Shown here: positions 34,846 to 44,053 of the stretch, one piece after another
How the letters are laid out: every line of letters begins with the position of its first letter
Numbering within the stretch: the stretch's first letter is position 1
NCBI GenBank assembly: GCA_016287245.1
Contig: JAEEWG010000005.1
Coordinates: 1-64,000 of the forward strand
DNA: 64,000 nt
Direction of reading: 5' to 3'
Source: Clostridia bacterium
GTDB taxonomy: Bacteria > Bacillota > Clostridia > Saccharofermentanales > Saccharofermentanaceae
Translations under genes and position numbers: made by a program
The notes under the pieces: model-generated
Seen by the model: the letters and a program-made list of their open reading frames with translations, nothing else
Database searches by the model: none
Told to the model about the DNA's origin: nothing

Positions 34846-35865
34846 ATGAGCAGAAGAAACTTTATCATCGGATTTCTGGTCTTTGACATCGTGGCCGTAC
34901 TGGTCATCGTGCTGATCCTTCTGATCAATAATCCGTTCAAAGCCACGGTCGCTCCGAATACGGATCCGACCACGACGACGACCGTCGAACAGAACTATAC
35001 TGGTACACTGTCCCATCTTTCTGACCTCGATCAGAGCAAGGATACGCTTTTCCATCAGACACCGGTACTTACGGGTGTGCGTGAAGAGTCGACACTTACT
35101 GAAGATGGCCGCTATTACACAGCTTTCCGTGCAGAAGCGGACCTCGATCTTGACGGGGACGGAGAGATCGAGACCGTCAGCATCTCGCTTGACGATCACA
35201 GTGAATCTTTTTACGTACTGGTCAATCAGGGCGGCAAGATCACGGATTATGTGGTTCCGGGAAATGAGTTCGCCTACCGTTCCGAGTATTCTGCCAAAGC
35301 CTGCAAGGGCAGCCTCCGCGGATTCGCGGTCGATCTGAATAAGAACGATAAGTATACGGAAGTCGGTATCGAGATGATCCGGGATACCTGGGAAGAGTAT
35401 CAGACCCTGATGGTCAGATACGATGGAAATGCCATCTATGCATCGGTCGTCCCGGGTGTGCTTACTGCGCTCGATGATGCGGGTGCTGTACAGTTCTCGA
35501 GCTATGACATGATCTACGGCGTGCATAAGCTTTATCGTTCCTATGACATCACGAACAAGACAGATTTCCTTTCTCCGCAGACAGACTATTCTTTTACAGA
35601 TATGAATGTGGAAAAGACTTCCTACCTTTATACACCGGATAAGGACGTCAAGTGTGAGAACCTAAACGGCGATGCGGTCGTGCTCAAGGTCAGCTCCCAG
35701 TTCTACTGGAGCCGTACCGACGGGGAGACATTTGTGGACGTGGTCACCACGAATGGTGAGGTCTACCGTTTCCCGATCAAAAAAGAGATAGTAGAATACA
35801 GTACAGGACCGCAGGCGGTCTATACTTTAGGCGATACGAATGCCAGAGATATCAAGGTGAAATGA
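34846..35865 (+). CDS. Membrane-anchored protein of unknown function
   Basis: A 339-aa protein with a single N-terminal TM (about 7-27), a short Thr-rich linker (TTTTTVEQN), and an outer domain rich in beta strands. ADLDLDGDGEIETVSISL looks like an EF-hand/FG-GAP-type calcium loop. The rest is unassigned. It is probably anchored in the membrane with the bulk outside. The 16-base gap after serS suggests readthrough from that gene, but a functional link is not evident. Confidence 0.7.
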   Translation: MSRRNFIIGFLVFDIVAVLVIVLILLINNPFKATVAPNTDPTTTTTVEQNYTGTLSHLSDLDQSKDTLFHQTPVLTGVREESTLTEDGRYYTAFRAEADLDLDGDGEIETVSISLDDHSESFYVLVNQGGKITDYVVPGNEFAYRSEYSAKACKGSLRGFAVDLNKNDKYTEVGIEMIRDTWEEYQTLMVRYDGNAIYASVVPGVLTALDDAGAVQFSSYDMIYGVHKLYRSYDITNKTDFLSPQTDYSFTDMNVEKTSYLYTPDKDVKCENLNGDAVVLKVSSQFYWSRTDGETFVDVVTTNGEVYRFPIKKEIVEYSTGPQAVYTLGDTNARDIKVK

Positions 35866-35914
35866 CCGGAAGATCCCGGACAAACGGATCTTTTATAGTA
35901 GAAGGAGAATAAAT

Positions 35915-36733
35915 ATGGGTATCATCGTTGGACTCGATGTCGGCGGAAGCACCACAAAAGTCGTAGGTATGGATGGTGACAAGATCATCGGCAATAAGAT
36001 CGTCAAGGCAGACGATCCGGTCACATCTGCGTTCGGTGCTCTCGGAAAGCTCATGGATTCCTATGACCTTAAGATCTCTGATATCGAGACATTGAAGATC
36101 ACAGGTGTCGGCGCATCTTTCCCGAACGGAAATCTTCTCGGGATCCCGACGGTCCGTATTTCGGAATTTTTCGCAACCGGACAGGGCGGTCTTTTCCTTT
36201 CCGGACTTGAGCATGCCGTCGTAGTCAGCATGGGTACCGGTACTGCTTTTGTGGAAGCCACGAAATCTGAAGTGCGGCACATCATCGGTTCCGGTGTCGG
36301 CGGCGGTACGCTCGTCGGCCTTGCCAACTGTGCCCTGAATATGCGTGATTTCGATCTTATCGCCGATCTGGCGGGAGATGGAAACTTAAATCACGTCGAC
36401 CTGACGATCGGCGATATCTCTCATGCGGCGATCCCCGGACTTACTATGGATACCACGGCTTCGAACTTCGGTAAGATGCAGGAGGACGCGGAAAAAGCAG
36501 ACGTCGCCTATGGTCTTTTTAACCTCGTATTCCAGTCGATCGGTACGATGGCGGTCCTTGCGGCCAGAAATTCCGGTCTTAAGGATGTCGTATTTACCGG
36601 TCAGGCCACGAAAGCCCCGATGTGCGGGACGATCTACAAGGCTTTTTCCGAGCTTTATAATCTCAATTTCATCGTGCCGCAGATGTCTGAATTCGCGACA
36701 GCGATCGGTGCAGCGATCGCCAGCAATTCTTAA
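35915..36733 (+). CDS. coaW: Type II pantothenate kinase
   Basis: A 272-aa ASKHA-fold kinase of the CoaW/eukaryotic-like type. It has the phosphate-1 loop GLDVGGSTTKVVGMDG, the second phosphate motif VSMGTGTAFV and GSGVGGGTLVGLANC, and the C-terminal VVFTGQATKAP adenosine motif. It phosphorylates pantothenate with ATP in the first step of coenzyme A synthesis; type II enzymes are usually less sensitive to feedback by CoA. RBS AGAAGGAG precedes ATG 35915. The HGSNAT-like membrane gene follows after nine bases. Normal length for the family. Confidence 0.92.
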   Translation: MGIIVGLDVGGSTTKVVGMDGDKIIGNKIVKADDPVTSAFGALGKLMDSYDLKISDIETLKITGVGASFPNGNLLGIPTVRISEFFATGQGGLFLSGLEHAVVVSMGTGTAFVEATKSEVRHIIGSGVGGGTLVGLANCALNMRDFDLIADLAGDGNLNHVDLTIGDISHAAIPGLTMDTTASNFGKMQEDAEKADVAYGLFNLVFQSIGTMAVLAARNSGLKDVVFTGQATKAPMCGTIYKAFSELYNLNFIVPQMSEFATAIGAAIASNS

Positions 36734-36742
36734 GGTGAAAGC

Positions 36743-37555
36743 ATGGGGGAAGTGGAGCTGTCTGAGAATATAAAGAAGCAGCGGGCCTTTGAACTGGACC
36801 TTCTGCGCGGCTTTTCGATCTTCATGATGATCCTTCATCACTTCGCCTACGATCTGAGGTATATCTTCGAATACAAAGTGTTCGCCTTTATCGGTGCGGA
36901 CTGTAAGTGGTTCTGGGGATTTGTGCATCCGTTCTTTATCTTCATTTTTGTCGGGATCTCCGGCATCTGCTGTCAGTTCTCCAGAAACAACTTTAAGCGT
37001 GCGGGCAAACTTGCCCTGGTGTCGCTTGCTTTTTCTGCGGCCACCATCACGATCGATCATTTCTTCGATCTCGGGTGTTCGGTCTACTTTAATGTGCTGC
37101 ACCTTCTGGCTGTCTCCACGTTCCTTTTCGCGATCTTCGATCATGTCGAGCAGAAAAAGACAGGGGATAGGAAAAGCCGTCAGGGAGACATGGTGCTCTT
37201 TTCCATCGTGATTCTCTTTATCTGGCTTTTGCGTGCGCTTCCGCTCTATAACTACCAGATCCGTAATGGCTGGGTCATGATCTTAGGTCTCGAGCCGCAT
37301 CCGGACTATGTTCTTCCCGTTGGAGACGTCCTGGGACTGATCCCGTGGGTCGGTGTGTTCTTCCTGGGTGTTCTCATCGGCCGTCACGTCTATTCCGGAA
37401 AGCAGACTCTTTTCCCGAATGCTCCGAAAACGGTGCATGCGATCAGCAAGCCATTTGAATGGATCGGGAGAAACTCGCTTCTCGTATATATCATCCACCA
37501 GCCGATCGTACTCGGTATTCTGTATCTTCTCCGCTTCCTGGGGGTGCTTCCATGA
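36743..37555 (+). CDS. DUF1624/HGSNAT-like membrane acyltransferase homologue
   Basis: A 270-aa integral membrane protein with about seven TM segments. FELDLLRGFSIFMMILHHFA and the HPFFIFIFVGISGICCQFSR segment match the heparan-alpha-glucosaminide N-acetyltransferase-type (DUF1624) family, related to acyltransferases of OafA/OpgC kind; the arginine and histidine of the catalytic region are present. These proteins may transfer acyl groups to envelope glycans, but bacterial members are largely uncharacterised. It overlaps the next gene by four bases (ATGA), so the two are coupled. Confidence 0.78.
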   Translation: MGEVELSENIKKQRAFELDLLRGFSIFMMILHHFAYDLRYIFEYKVFAFIGADCKWFWGFVHPFFIFIFVGISGICCQFSRNNFKRAGKLALVSLAFSAATITIDHFFDLGCSVYFNVLHLLAVSTFLFAIFDHVEQKKTGDRKSRQGDMVLFSIVILFIWLLRALPLYNYQIRNGWVMILGLEPHPDYVLPVGDVLGLIPWVGVFFLGVLIGRHVYSGKQTLFPNAPKTVHAISKPFEWIGRNSLLVYIIHQPIVLGILYLLRFLGVLP

Positions 37556-38694
37556 AATCTTCCTGGAAACGATGGATCTTCGGGATCGTTCTTCCGATCC
37601 TGCTGATCCTTTTCCTATATTTTCTGCAGATGATCCTCGTGCATTATCCTTCAGTCGGAGAAGCCTATGCAAAGAGCGGATTTGTCGTCTTATCCTTTAT
37701 CCCGGCCAAACTCAGCTCGCTGGTGCCGATCTCCCTGACGGAGGTCTTAGTGGTGACGCTCGTTTTCTCAAGTCCGATCCTGATCGCGTGGCTGGTGATC
37801 CGGATCCGCAGGGCGGTCAAAGAAAAGCGCGGCAAGAAGTTTTTCTTCAACATCACGCGAGTGGCTGCCTGGGTGCTTTTCTCGCTTTATACGATCTTCA
37901 TGCTCTTTCACGGATTAAACTACACCAGATATTCTCTTGATGACAAACTGGGCTTCGGGCAGAGAAAATACTCGGTCGAAGAACTCATGGAAGTCTCTGA
38001 GTGGGTCATCAGTGAACTCAATTCCGTAAGAGACGCCTGCGCCGAAGATGAAAACGGCGTGATGACCTATCCGGGAGGCGTTGCGGATCTTCTTTCCGAT
38101 ATGGAAGATATTTACGAGAACGCCTCGGAAAAGATCCCGCAGATCAAGGGTGTTTCCGCCCGTCCGAAGAATGTCATGCTCTCGCACTACTGGTCCTATA
38201 CTTATATTACCGGAATGTATTTTCCGTTCTTTGTCGAAGCGAATATCAACACGGATCTGACTTTTTCGGAGATGATCTATACCATCTGTCACGAAATGTC
38301 CCATCTGCACGGATATGCGGTAGAAAACGATGCCACTCTCGCGGGCCTTCTGATCGCTCTTTCCAGCGACTGTCCGGAAGTCCGCTACAGCGGCCTTCGC
38401 GAGGCATTTGAACTGATCCTCACGGACCTGGCCATCGCCTTCAATGATGATACGGAGGGCCTCGATGCATTCATGCGCGCCCATCCGGTCCATCTCGGGT
38501 ATTTCCGCGATAGTAAAGCGGTATCCGATTACTGGGACTCGATCGATCCGCCGAAGATCGTATCAGATGTATCGAGCGCGACGAACGATGCTTTCCTGAA
38601 GGCCAATCAGCAGAAAGAAGGCGTGAAGAGTTATAACATGCCGACTTCCATTATGGCCGATTACTATTTCACTTACGTCAAAGGGGCGGCCTGA
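37552..38694 (+). CDS. DUF3810-family membrane metalloprotease-like protein
   Basis: A 380-aa protein with three N-terminal TMs (about 8-28, 50-80, 102-122) and an outer domain holding CHEMSHLHGYAVENDA, an HExxH zinc motif with a downstream Glu/Asp, matching DUF3810. Function is unproven, though the motif implies a zinc peptidase. ATG 37552 overlaps the upstream stop (ATGA), and its own stop overlaps the hemZ-like start. The three genes from 36743 are therefore translationally coupled, but their link is not obvious. Confidence 0.78.
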   Translation: MKSSWKRWIFGIVLPILLILFLYFLQMILVHYPSVGEAYAKSGFVVLSFIPAKLSSLVPISLTEVLVVTLVFSSPILIAWLVIRIRRAVKEKRGKKFFFNITRVAAWVLFSLYTIFMLFHGLNYTRYSLDDKLGFGQRKYSVEELMEVSEWVISELNSVRDACAEDENGVMTYPGGVADLLSDMEDIYENASEKIPQIKGVSARPKNVMLSHYWSYTYITGMYFPFFVEANINTDLTFSEMIYTICHEMSHLHGYAVENDATLAGLLIALSSDCPEVRYSGLREAFELILTDLAIAFNDDTEGLDAFMRAHPVHLGYFRDSKAVSDYWDSIDPPKIVSDVSSATNDAFLKANQQKEGVKSYNMPTSIMADYYFTYVKGAA

Positions 38695-40157
38695 TGGAGA
38701 TTTCTGGAAATGAAAACCGGGGAACGATCGCGGTGTCATGTGAGGGGCATGCGTTTTTCTATCCGATAAGTGATATCCTCCGTCTGTTTACCGGGAAGAT
38801 CCCGAAAGAAGCGGACGGTAAGGTCGTCTGCGAAGGAAATGAAGGCGACCCCGATATCCTCGTGATAAGCCGCGTGGAAGAAGGGATCGTAGAGACCTTT
38901 GTCGAGGGGACGGAGGAAAGGATCTTTTCAAATAGAAAAGAACTGCTCCTGCCTTTGAACCGCGAAGTCAAGCGGCAGCTGTATTTCCTTCTTTCAAAGC
39001 ATTTCCGGAAGACATTTCCGTGGGGATCTCTTACGGGGATCCGTCCGACGCAGGTGGCCAGAGAGCTTTCTGAAGAAAAGGAGATGACGGAGATCTACGG
39101 CGTCCGGGAAGATAAGGCGAAACTTGCTTTTCTGACGAAAGACAATGAGGACCGCATCTTACACGCATCTGATCCTTCGGCGCTCCATGTCTATATCGGC
39201 ATTCCGTTCTGCCCGAGCCGCTGTTCCTACTGCTCGTTCGTGGCCCAGGAGGCGCCGAGGAAGACTGCGCTTCTTCCGTCTTATATCGATGCAGTCCTTT
39301 CTGAGATGGATACGGTGCTTCCGAGAATCGGATCTTCCATCGAGACGCTTTATATCGGCGGTGGAACGCCTACGGTGCTTCCGGAGGATCTTTTCGAAAA
39401 GTTCATCGGCGGCGTGTTCTCGCATCCGGAGTTTTCGAGTCTTTCGGAAGTATGTGTCGAAGCGGGCCGTCCGGATACCATTACGGAAAAGAAACTACAG
39501 GTGCTTTTGGACCACGGAGTAAAGAGGATCTGTATCAATCCGCAGACGCTCTGTGATGAGACACTTGTGAGAGTGGGAAGGAAACACAGTGCCAGGGATT
39601 TTCTGGATACCTATTCCATGTCGAAGAAAATGGGTTTTTCCGTGATCAATACGGATCTCATCGCGGGACTTCCGGAGGAATCCTATGAGGAATTCTGTGA
39701 TTCATTATGCCGCATCATTGAGCTTTCTCCGGAAAATATCACCGTGCATTCGCTGTCGAAAAAAAGGCGCGCTTCCTTAACACGGGAAGAGATCGTCCGA
39801 CAGGAAGAGGAAGAACTGTCGCGCATCGAGAAGATGCTCTTTTTTGCTTCCGGAAAACTTGTGGAAGCCGGCTATTTTCCGTACTATATGTACAAGCAGA
39901 AAGATACGCTGGGCGGTCATGAGAATGTGGGCTATGCAAAAGAAGGTACGGAGTGCCTCTATAACGTGGCCATGATGAGCGACCAGAGATCGGTCCTTTC
40001 TTTCGGAGCCGGCGGAATGAGTAAGCGAGTGTTCCCGGAAGGGGAGGATATGCTCCATGTGCGGGTCGAAAGGTGCTCCTGCATCAAAGATCCGATCCAA
40101 TATATATCAATTGTGAAAGCCATGGCCGAGAAGAAGGTCGGGTTCTTTAACGAATAA
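38694..40157 (+). CDS. hemZ: Radical SAM coproporphyrinogen dehydrogenase HemZ
   Basis: A 487-aa radical SAM enzyme. The N-terminal extension (1-160) has GIRPTQVARELSEE, typical of HemZ. The iron-sulfur motif is CPSRCSYC (Cys173, Cys177, Cys180), followed by the GGG-E-like YIGGGTPT SAM-binding motif. HemZ acts in oxygen-independent coproporphyrinogen III oxidation, although many HemN-like proteins in clostridia lack proof of that activity, and no other haem genes are seen here. The start overlaps the DUF3810 stop. Confidence 0.88.
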   Translation: MEISGNENRGTIAVSCEGHAFFYPISDILRLFTGKIPKEADGKVVCEGNEGDPDILVISRVEEGIVETFVEGTEERIFSNRKELLLPLNREVKRQLYFLLSKHFRKTFPWGSLTGIRPTQVARELSEEKEMTEIYGVREDKAKLAFLTKDNEDRILHASDPSALHVYIGIPFCPSRCSYCSFVAQEAPRKTALLPSYIDAVLSEMDTVLPRIGSSIETLYIGGGTPTVLPEDLFEKFIGGVFSHPEFSSLSEVCVEAGRPDTITEKKLQVLLDHGVKRICINPQTLCDETLVRVGRKHSARDFLDTYSMSKKMGFSVINTDLIAGLPEESYEEFCDSLCRIIELSPENITVHSLSKKRRASLTREEIVRQEEEELSRIEKMLFFASGKLVEAGYFPYYMYKQKDTLGGHENVGYAKEGTECLYNVAMMSDQRSVLSFGAGGMSKRVFPEGEDMLHVRVERCSCIKDPIQYISIVKAMAEKKVGFFNE

Positions 40158-40171
40158 GGGAGGAATAGTAT

Positions 40172-40663
40172 ATGATCACTGATGCGAAAAAAGCAGTTAA
40201 AGAGGCGCAGGAGAAGGAGCTCCTCACGCCGTATGAACCTGATGAGGAAATGAAAAAACAGTTCTTTTCCGGGCAGAGAAAACAGGCCGTAAAACTGTTC
40301 TTTGGCTTCCTGGCACTGCTTCTGATCGCTGTCCTGATCGCCGTTGTCCTCGTGGGGATCACACATGTGATCGTCTATTCTGCAAGGATCATCTTCGTAT
40401 GCCTTCTGATCGTTCTGCTGCCACTTTACGGAATCTACAATATCTTTTCGCTCAACAGTGCGATCAAAAAGGGCGACTACGAGTTTTATCTCGGAGATAT
40501 TGTCGAGTTTTCTGAAGATAAGTACAAAGTCAGAGGCCTTGAAAACGGGGAGATCCAGTTTTTAAAGAAGCCCTCTGATCCGACTCTCGGCGGCAATACA
40601 CGCGTGATCGTGGCCCGGCTGAAGGATGAACTGTCCCTCATCGAATATAAGAACGAAAAGTGA
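40172..40663 (+). CDS. Two-TM membrane protein of unknown function
   Basis: A 163-aa protein: charged N-terminal helix (1-44), two TM segments (about 45-70 and 72-95), then a soluble part with short strands (GDYEFYLGDIVEFSEDKYKV, EIQFLKKPSD). RBS GGGAGG before ATG 40172. It sits 14 bases after hemZ. No family recognised. Confidence 0.65.
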   Translation: MITDAKKAVKEAQEKELLTPYEPDEEMKKQFFSGQRKQAVKLFFGFLALLLIAVLIAVVLVGITHVIVYSARIIFVCLLIVLLPLYGIYNIFSLNSAIKKGDYEFYLGDIVEFSEDKYKVRGLENGEIQFLKKPSDPTLGGNTRVIVARLKDELSLIEYKNEK

Positions 40664-40676
40664 TCGCAATATCTAC

Positions 40677-40705
40677 TTGTCAAAAGCGCATTCTATCGCT
40701 ATAAT
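40677..40705 (+). promoter_or_regulatory. Promoter of tRNA-Pro
   Basis: TTGTCA (40677-40682), 17-bp spacer, TATAAT (40700-40705): near consensus for the housekeeping sigma factor. The tRNA begins 13 bases later. Confidence 0.78.
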
Positions 40706-40718
40706 AGCATGGCGTCTT

Positions 40719-40794
40719 CGAGGTGTAGCGCAGTTGGTAGCGTACGTGCTTTGGGAGCATGGGGTCGCAGGTTCGAACCCTGTCACCTCGACCA
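40719..40794 (+). tRNA. tRNA-Pro (anticodon UGG)
   Basis: 76 bases including encoded CCA (40792-40794). Acceptor CGAGGTG pairs with CACCTCG plus discriminator A. The anticodon stem CGTGC/GCATG (one G-T pair) encloses the loop TTTGGGA, anticodon TGG. The T arm carries GGTTCGAACCC. Confidence 0.97.
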
Positions 40795-40795
40795 G

Positions 40796-40839
40796 AAAAG
40801 ACTGTCCTTCCTGTTTTTTACAAAAGGGCAGTCTTTTTA
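40796..40839 (+). terminator. Terminator after tRNA-Pro
   Basis: AAAAGACTG (40796-40804) and CAGTCTTTT (40829-40837) form the stem, ending in a T run. The intervening 24 bases include a TTTTTT run. Confidence 0.7.
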
Positions 40840-40974
40840 TTTGCGCTTATACATGTTATCCAGGAATGCAAGATGACCGAAATCACTACTTATAGTTATT
40901 GTCTTTTCAAGAGATATCTTATAAAATCATAGGTATAATCTCAAATGCGTTTGACGCAATATGGAGGGAGAAGT

Positions 40975-42069
40975 ATGGAAAAAAGAACAGTGAAGACATT
41001 TAAAAAGTCATTGGCGGTCATGCTGGTTTTTGCCATTATCATGTGCTTTACCGGCTGTATCCGTTATTCCATGACAGCATCTGTGCATAAGGATGGCACA
41101 GTAGATTTTACATTCATCTACGCTACCATGGATACATCTGAAATGATGGGCACAGATTCTTCGGACGATGAGGATGATGAGTCTGAACCGGATTACGCAG
41201 AGACGATGAAGAAGTTCGAGGATGCCGACTGGGACTGCGAGGATTACGAAGGCGAAAAAGGCGATGAAACTGATTACCTCGGCTTTAAGGCAACCAAGGA
41301 AGGTATCGATCTTGAAGATCTCGCAGACGAACTCGCAGAGCTCGGCGAAGGCTTCGACAAATTCACGATCGAAGAGGAAAAAGGTGTTTACACTCTTGAG
41401 TGGGACATCGAGGGACTCACATCTGAAGCTGAAGGCATGAACGTTACATCTGATGCTCTTAAGACTTACGGCGGTTACATGAAGTTCGTTCTTGAACTTC
41501 CTGGTAAGGCAAAGGACAACAATGCAACAGACGTTTCCAAAGACGGTAAGACCCTGGAATGGGATTTCTTTGAAATGGACGAAGCTATTTACTGCGAGTT
41601 CGATCTTAAGGCAACCGGCGGTTTCCCGGGATGGCTCATCGGTGTGATCATCGGCGCAGCTGTTATCGTAGTAGGCGTAGTTGTTGCTATTATCATCATG
41701 AACAGCAAAAAGAAGAAGGGCGGAGACGCTCCGGTAGCTGCTCCTGTAGCTCCGGCACCGGTAGTTCCTCAGGCTCCTGTTGCTCCTGCAGCTCCGGTGG
41801 AAGGATTCCCGCAGCCGACAGGTTTCCCGGCAGCTCCTGTAGCTCCGCAGGCACCTGTTGCTCCTGTAGAACCTGTTGCACCTGTAGCTCCGGCACCGGT
41901 CGAAGTACCTGCAGCACCTGTAGTTCCGGCACCGGTTGAGGCTCCTGTAGTTCCTGCAGCTCCGGTAGAAGCTCCTGTAGCACCGGTAGAAGCTCCTGTA
42001 GCTCCGGTTGAGACACCTGCTGCTCCGGAAGCACCGAGCACAGACGTTCCGACAGATCCGACCGTATAA
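40975..42069 (+). CDS. LppM-like lipoprotein with C-terminal TM and Ala/Pro/Val-rich tail
   Basis: A 364-aa protein. The signal sequence ends in FTGC, a lipobox, followed by IRYSMTASVHKDGTVDFTFI, the beta-strand start of LppM-type domains. The outer domain (about 30-215) includes an acidic stretch (SSDDEDDESEPDYAE). A TM at about 225-247 and a KKKK stop-transfer follow, then a cytoplasmic tail of about 110 residues made of APVAP-like repeats. The architecture is odd: lipid-anchored N-terminus plus a transmembrane helix. ATG 40975 has GGAGGGAGAAG. A weak -10 TATAAT lies at 40934-40939. Function unknown. Confidence 0.75.
   Translation: MEKRTVKTFKKSLAVMLVFAIIMCFTGCIRYSMTASVHKDGTVDFTFIYATMDTSEMMGTDSSDDEDDESEPDYAETMKKFEDADWDCEDYEGEKGDETDYLGFKATKEGIDLEDLADELAELGEGFDKFTIEEEKGVYTLEWDIEGLTSEAEGMNVTSDALKTYGGYMKFVLELPGKAKDNNATDVSKDGKTLEWDFFEMDEAIYCEFDLKATGGFPGWLIGVIIGAAVIVVGVVVAIIIMNSKKKKGGDAPVAAPVAPAPVVPQAPVAPAAPVEGFPQPTGFPAAPVAPQAPVAPVEPVAPVAPAPVEVPAAPVVPAPVEAPVVPAAPVEAPVAPVEAPVAPVETPAAPEAPSTDVPTDPTV
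41726..42060 (+). repeat. Low-complexity Ala/Pro/Val-coding repeat
   Basis: Codon-level repeats of GCTCCTGTAGCTCCGG type encode a run of APV motifs in the tail of the LppM-like protein. A similar tract occurs at 52258-52775. Slippage or domain exchange is likely. Confidence 0.8.
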
Positions 42070-42097
42070 GATCATCTGAATAAGAACTGATTAAAGG

Positions 42098-42136
42098 ACG
42101 CTCAATGTGGTGAAGATCACATTGAGCGTTCTTTTT
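42098..42136 (+). terminator. Terminator after the LppM-like gene
   Basis: ACGCTCAATGTG (42098-42109) pairs perfectly with CACATTGAGCGT (42118-42129), then TCTTTTT. Confidence 0.85.
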
Positions 42137-42210
42137 GTACGGCTTTTTTGAGAAATGTTGTTTCGGGGTAAGTATTGTGAAATCTGCCTATATAATATGT
42201 TCTCTGTTGG

Positions 42211-42219
42211 TGCTATAAT
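42211..42219 (+). promoter_or_regulatory. Extended -10 of the 42262 gene
   Basis: TGCTATAAT. Transcription would begin near 42226, which rules against the upstream TTG at 42229 as start codon. Confidence 0.5.
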
Positions 42220-42261
42220 AGCGCGGGCTTGAAAAAGGAAGAAAACGAGGAGTATTGTTCC

Positions 42262-43395
42262 GTGGAACAGACGAAAGGTTCCCAATTTGGTAAATTCGTG
42301 TCTTTCTTTAAGAAAAACACCGTTATGTGCATCGCTGCGCTTCTTGCGGTAGCGACGGCCTTTTTCGTCCCGCCGGATAAGACCTATCTCGGCTATTTCG
42401 ACCTTCGTACGCTGACTTGCCTGTTCCTGACGCTTGCTGTGATCTGTGCCTTGAAGGATATCCGTTTCTTCGGTATCGTGGCGCAGAGGATCGTCGTGAC
42501 CACCGGAAACTTAAGACTTCTCGCTTTAGCACTTGTCTATATCACATTCATCGGCTCCATGCTGATCGCCAACGACATGGCGCTGATCACGTTCCTGCCT
42601 CTTGGGTATTTCGCCCTGTCCGTTACGAAGAACGAGGAGAAGATGGCCTATATCTTCATCCTTCAGAATATCTCCGCCAACCTCGGCGGCATGCTTACGC
42701 CTTTCGGAAATCCGCAGAACCTTTATCTTTATTCGCACTTTCAGATCCCGACAGGGGAATTTATGTCCATCATGTTCCCGCCGTTTCTTCTGGCGATCGC
42801 GATGCTGACGGCAGCATGTTTTCTTCTTCCTCGAAAAGAACTGGTCATAAGGGATGATTCCGGTCAGACATTAAATAAGAAACGCACGGCACTTTATCTT
42901 GCTCTTTTTGCGTTCTCGCTTCTGATCGTATTCCGCCTGATCCCGTACTGGGTGGGCCTTCTTATCATCCCGGCGGTTCTGTTCTTTGCCGATAAAAAGG
43001 CCTTCACCGAGGTCGACTGGGGACTTCTTTGCACATTTGCGCTGTTCTTCGTTTTCTCGGGAAATATGGCCCGTATCCCGCAGGTACAGGACTTTGTCGG
43101 AAATCTTCTCGGGAAGAGCCCGCTTCTGGTGAGCATCAGCTCCTGCCAGGTCATCAGTAACGTACCCTCCGCGATCCTCCTTTCGAGATTCACGGAAAAC
43201 TACAGGGAGCTTCTCCTGGGCGTCAATATCGGCGGTACGGGGACGCTTATCTCGTCGCTGGCCAGCCTCATTACCTTCAGCCATTACCGCACGCTGAGGC
43301 CGGGGCACACGAAGAAGTATTTAGGACTATTCACGGTGATGAACCTTGTCTTCCTCATCGTCATGGGGACAGCGGCATGGTTGTTCTTCCGCTAA
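42262..43395 (+). CDS. SLC13/ArsB-NhaD-type ion transporter superfamily permease
   Basis: A 377-aa membrane protein with about ten TM segments. Repeated half-motifs of the ion transporter superfamily are visible: IANDMALITFLPLG and NISANLGGMLTPFGNPQN in the first half, and ISNVPSAILLSRF and VNIGGTGTLISSLASL in the second. Members carry citrate, dicarboxylates, arsenite or exchange Na+/H+; the substrate cannot be named. GTG 42262 is preferred, with GAGGAG nine bases upstream. It is monocistronic with its own promoter; the next gene follows after 31 bases. Confidence 0.85.
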   Translation: MEQTKGSQFGKFVSFFKKNTVMCIAALLAVATAFFVPPDKTYLGYFDLRTLTCLFLTLAVICALKDIRFFGIVAQRIVVTTGNLRLLALALVYITFIGSMLIANDMALITFLPLGYFALSVTKNEEKMAYIFILQNISANLGGMLTPFGNPQNLYLYSHFQIPTGEFMSIMFPPFLLAIAMLTAACFLLPRKELVIRDDSGQTLNKKRTALYLALFAFSLLIVFRLIPYWVGLLIIPAVLFFADKKAFTEVDWGLLCTFALFFVFSGNMARIPQVQDFVGNLLGKSPLLVSISSCQVISNVPSAILLSRFTENYRELLLGVNIGGTGTLISSLASLITFSHYRTLRPGHTKKYLGLFTVMNLVFLIVMGTAAWLFFR

Positions 43396-43426
43396 TCTGA
43401 TAAAATGGTAACTGGAGGTTTTTCGA

Positions 43427-44038
43427 ATGAATAATCGAGTGATCACAATCGGACGTGAATTCGGTTCCGGCGGCAGAGAGATCGGCATCAAGCTCGCCGA
43501 GAAGCTCGGCATACCGTTTTATGATAAGGAACTGATCACGCTTGCTGCGGAAGCAGGCGGCATCGACCCCAAGCTCATCGAGAGAAATGAGGAGGGCGCG
43601 CACCGCATTTCCGACAAGGGAAGAGGAAGGATGTCCTTTTTCTCTTTCTCCTATACGCCGGATTTTTCTGATGCGATCTATCTCCAGCAGTGCAAGGTCA
43701 TTAAAGATCTTGCGGCCAAAGGCCCCTGCGTCATTGTCGGCCGATGCGCGGATTTCGTTCTGCGGAATGAAGGAAGCATCAACGTCTTCATCGCGGCGAG
43801 CATGCCGTATAAGATCAAAAGGAAGCGAAAAGTCGCTATTGAAAAGGCGGACTTTACGGACGAGCAGATGGAGCGCTACATCAACGATGTGAATACGGCC
43901 AGATCGAACTACTATAACCACTATACGAACCAGAAATGGGGCAACAGCGGCACATATCACCTCTGTGTGCACTCGGACCTAGTCGATATCGACGGAGCGG
44001 TGGAGACGATCCTGACCTACCTTGAGAATGTGAAGTAA
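43427..44038 (+). CDS. Cytidylate-kinase-like family protein
   Basis: A 203-aa P-loop protein. RVITIGREFGSGGREIGIKL is the nucleotide-binding loop of the cytidylate-kinase-like (AAK) family common in clostridia, followed by PFYDKELI and the lid region with KIKRKRKVAIEK. It may phosphorylate a nucleotide or another small molecule; dedicated cmk is usually a different gene. RBS TGGAGG before ATG 43427. It sits 15 bases before argC. Confidence 0.85.
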   Translation: MNNRVITIGREFGSGGREIGIKLAEKLGIPFYDKELITLAAEAGGIDPKLIERNEEGAHRISDKGRGRMSFFSFSYTPDFSDAIYLQQCKVIKDLAAKGPCVIVGRCADFVLRNEGSINVFIAASMPYKIKRKRKVAIEKADFTDEQMERYINDVNTARSNYYNHYTNQKWGNSGTYHLCVHSDLVDIDGAVETILTYLENVK

Positions 44039-44053
44039 AAGAGAGGGAAGAAT

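Noticed and set aside
41008..42075. A long minus-strand frame rich in Arg, Cys and Ser
   Set aside because: Produced by the GC-rich APV repeats read backwards; not protein-like.
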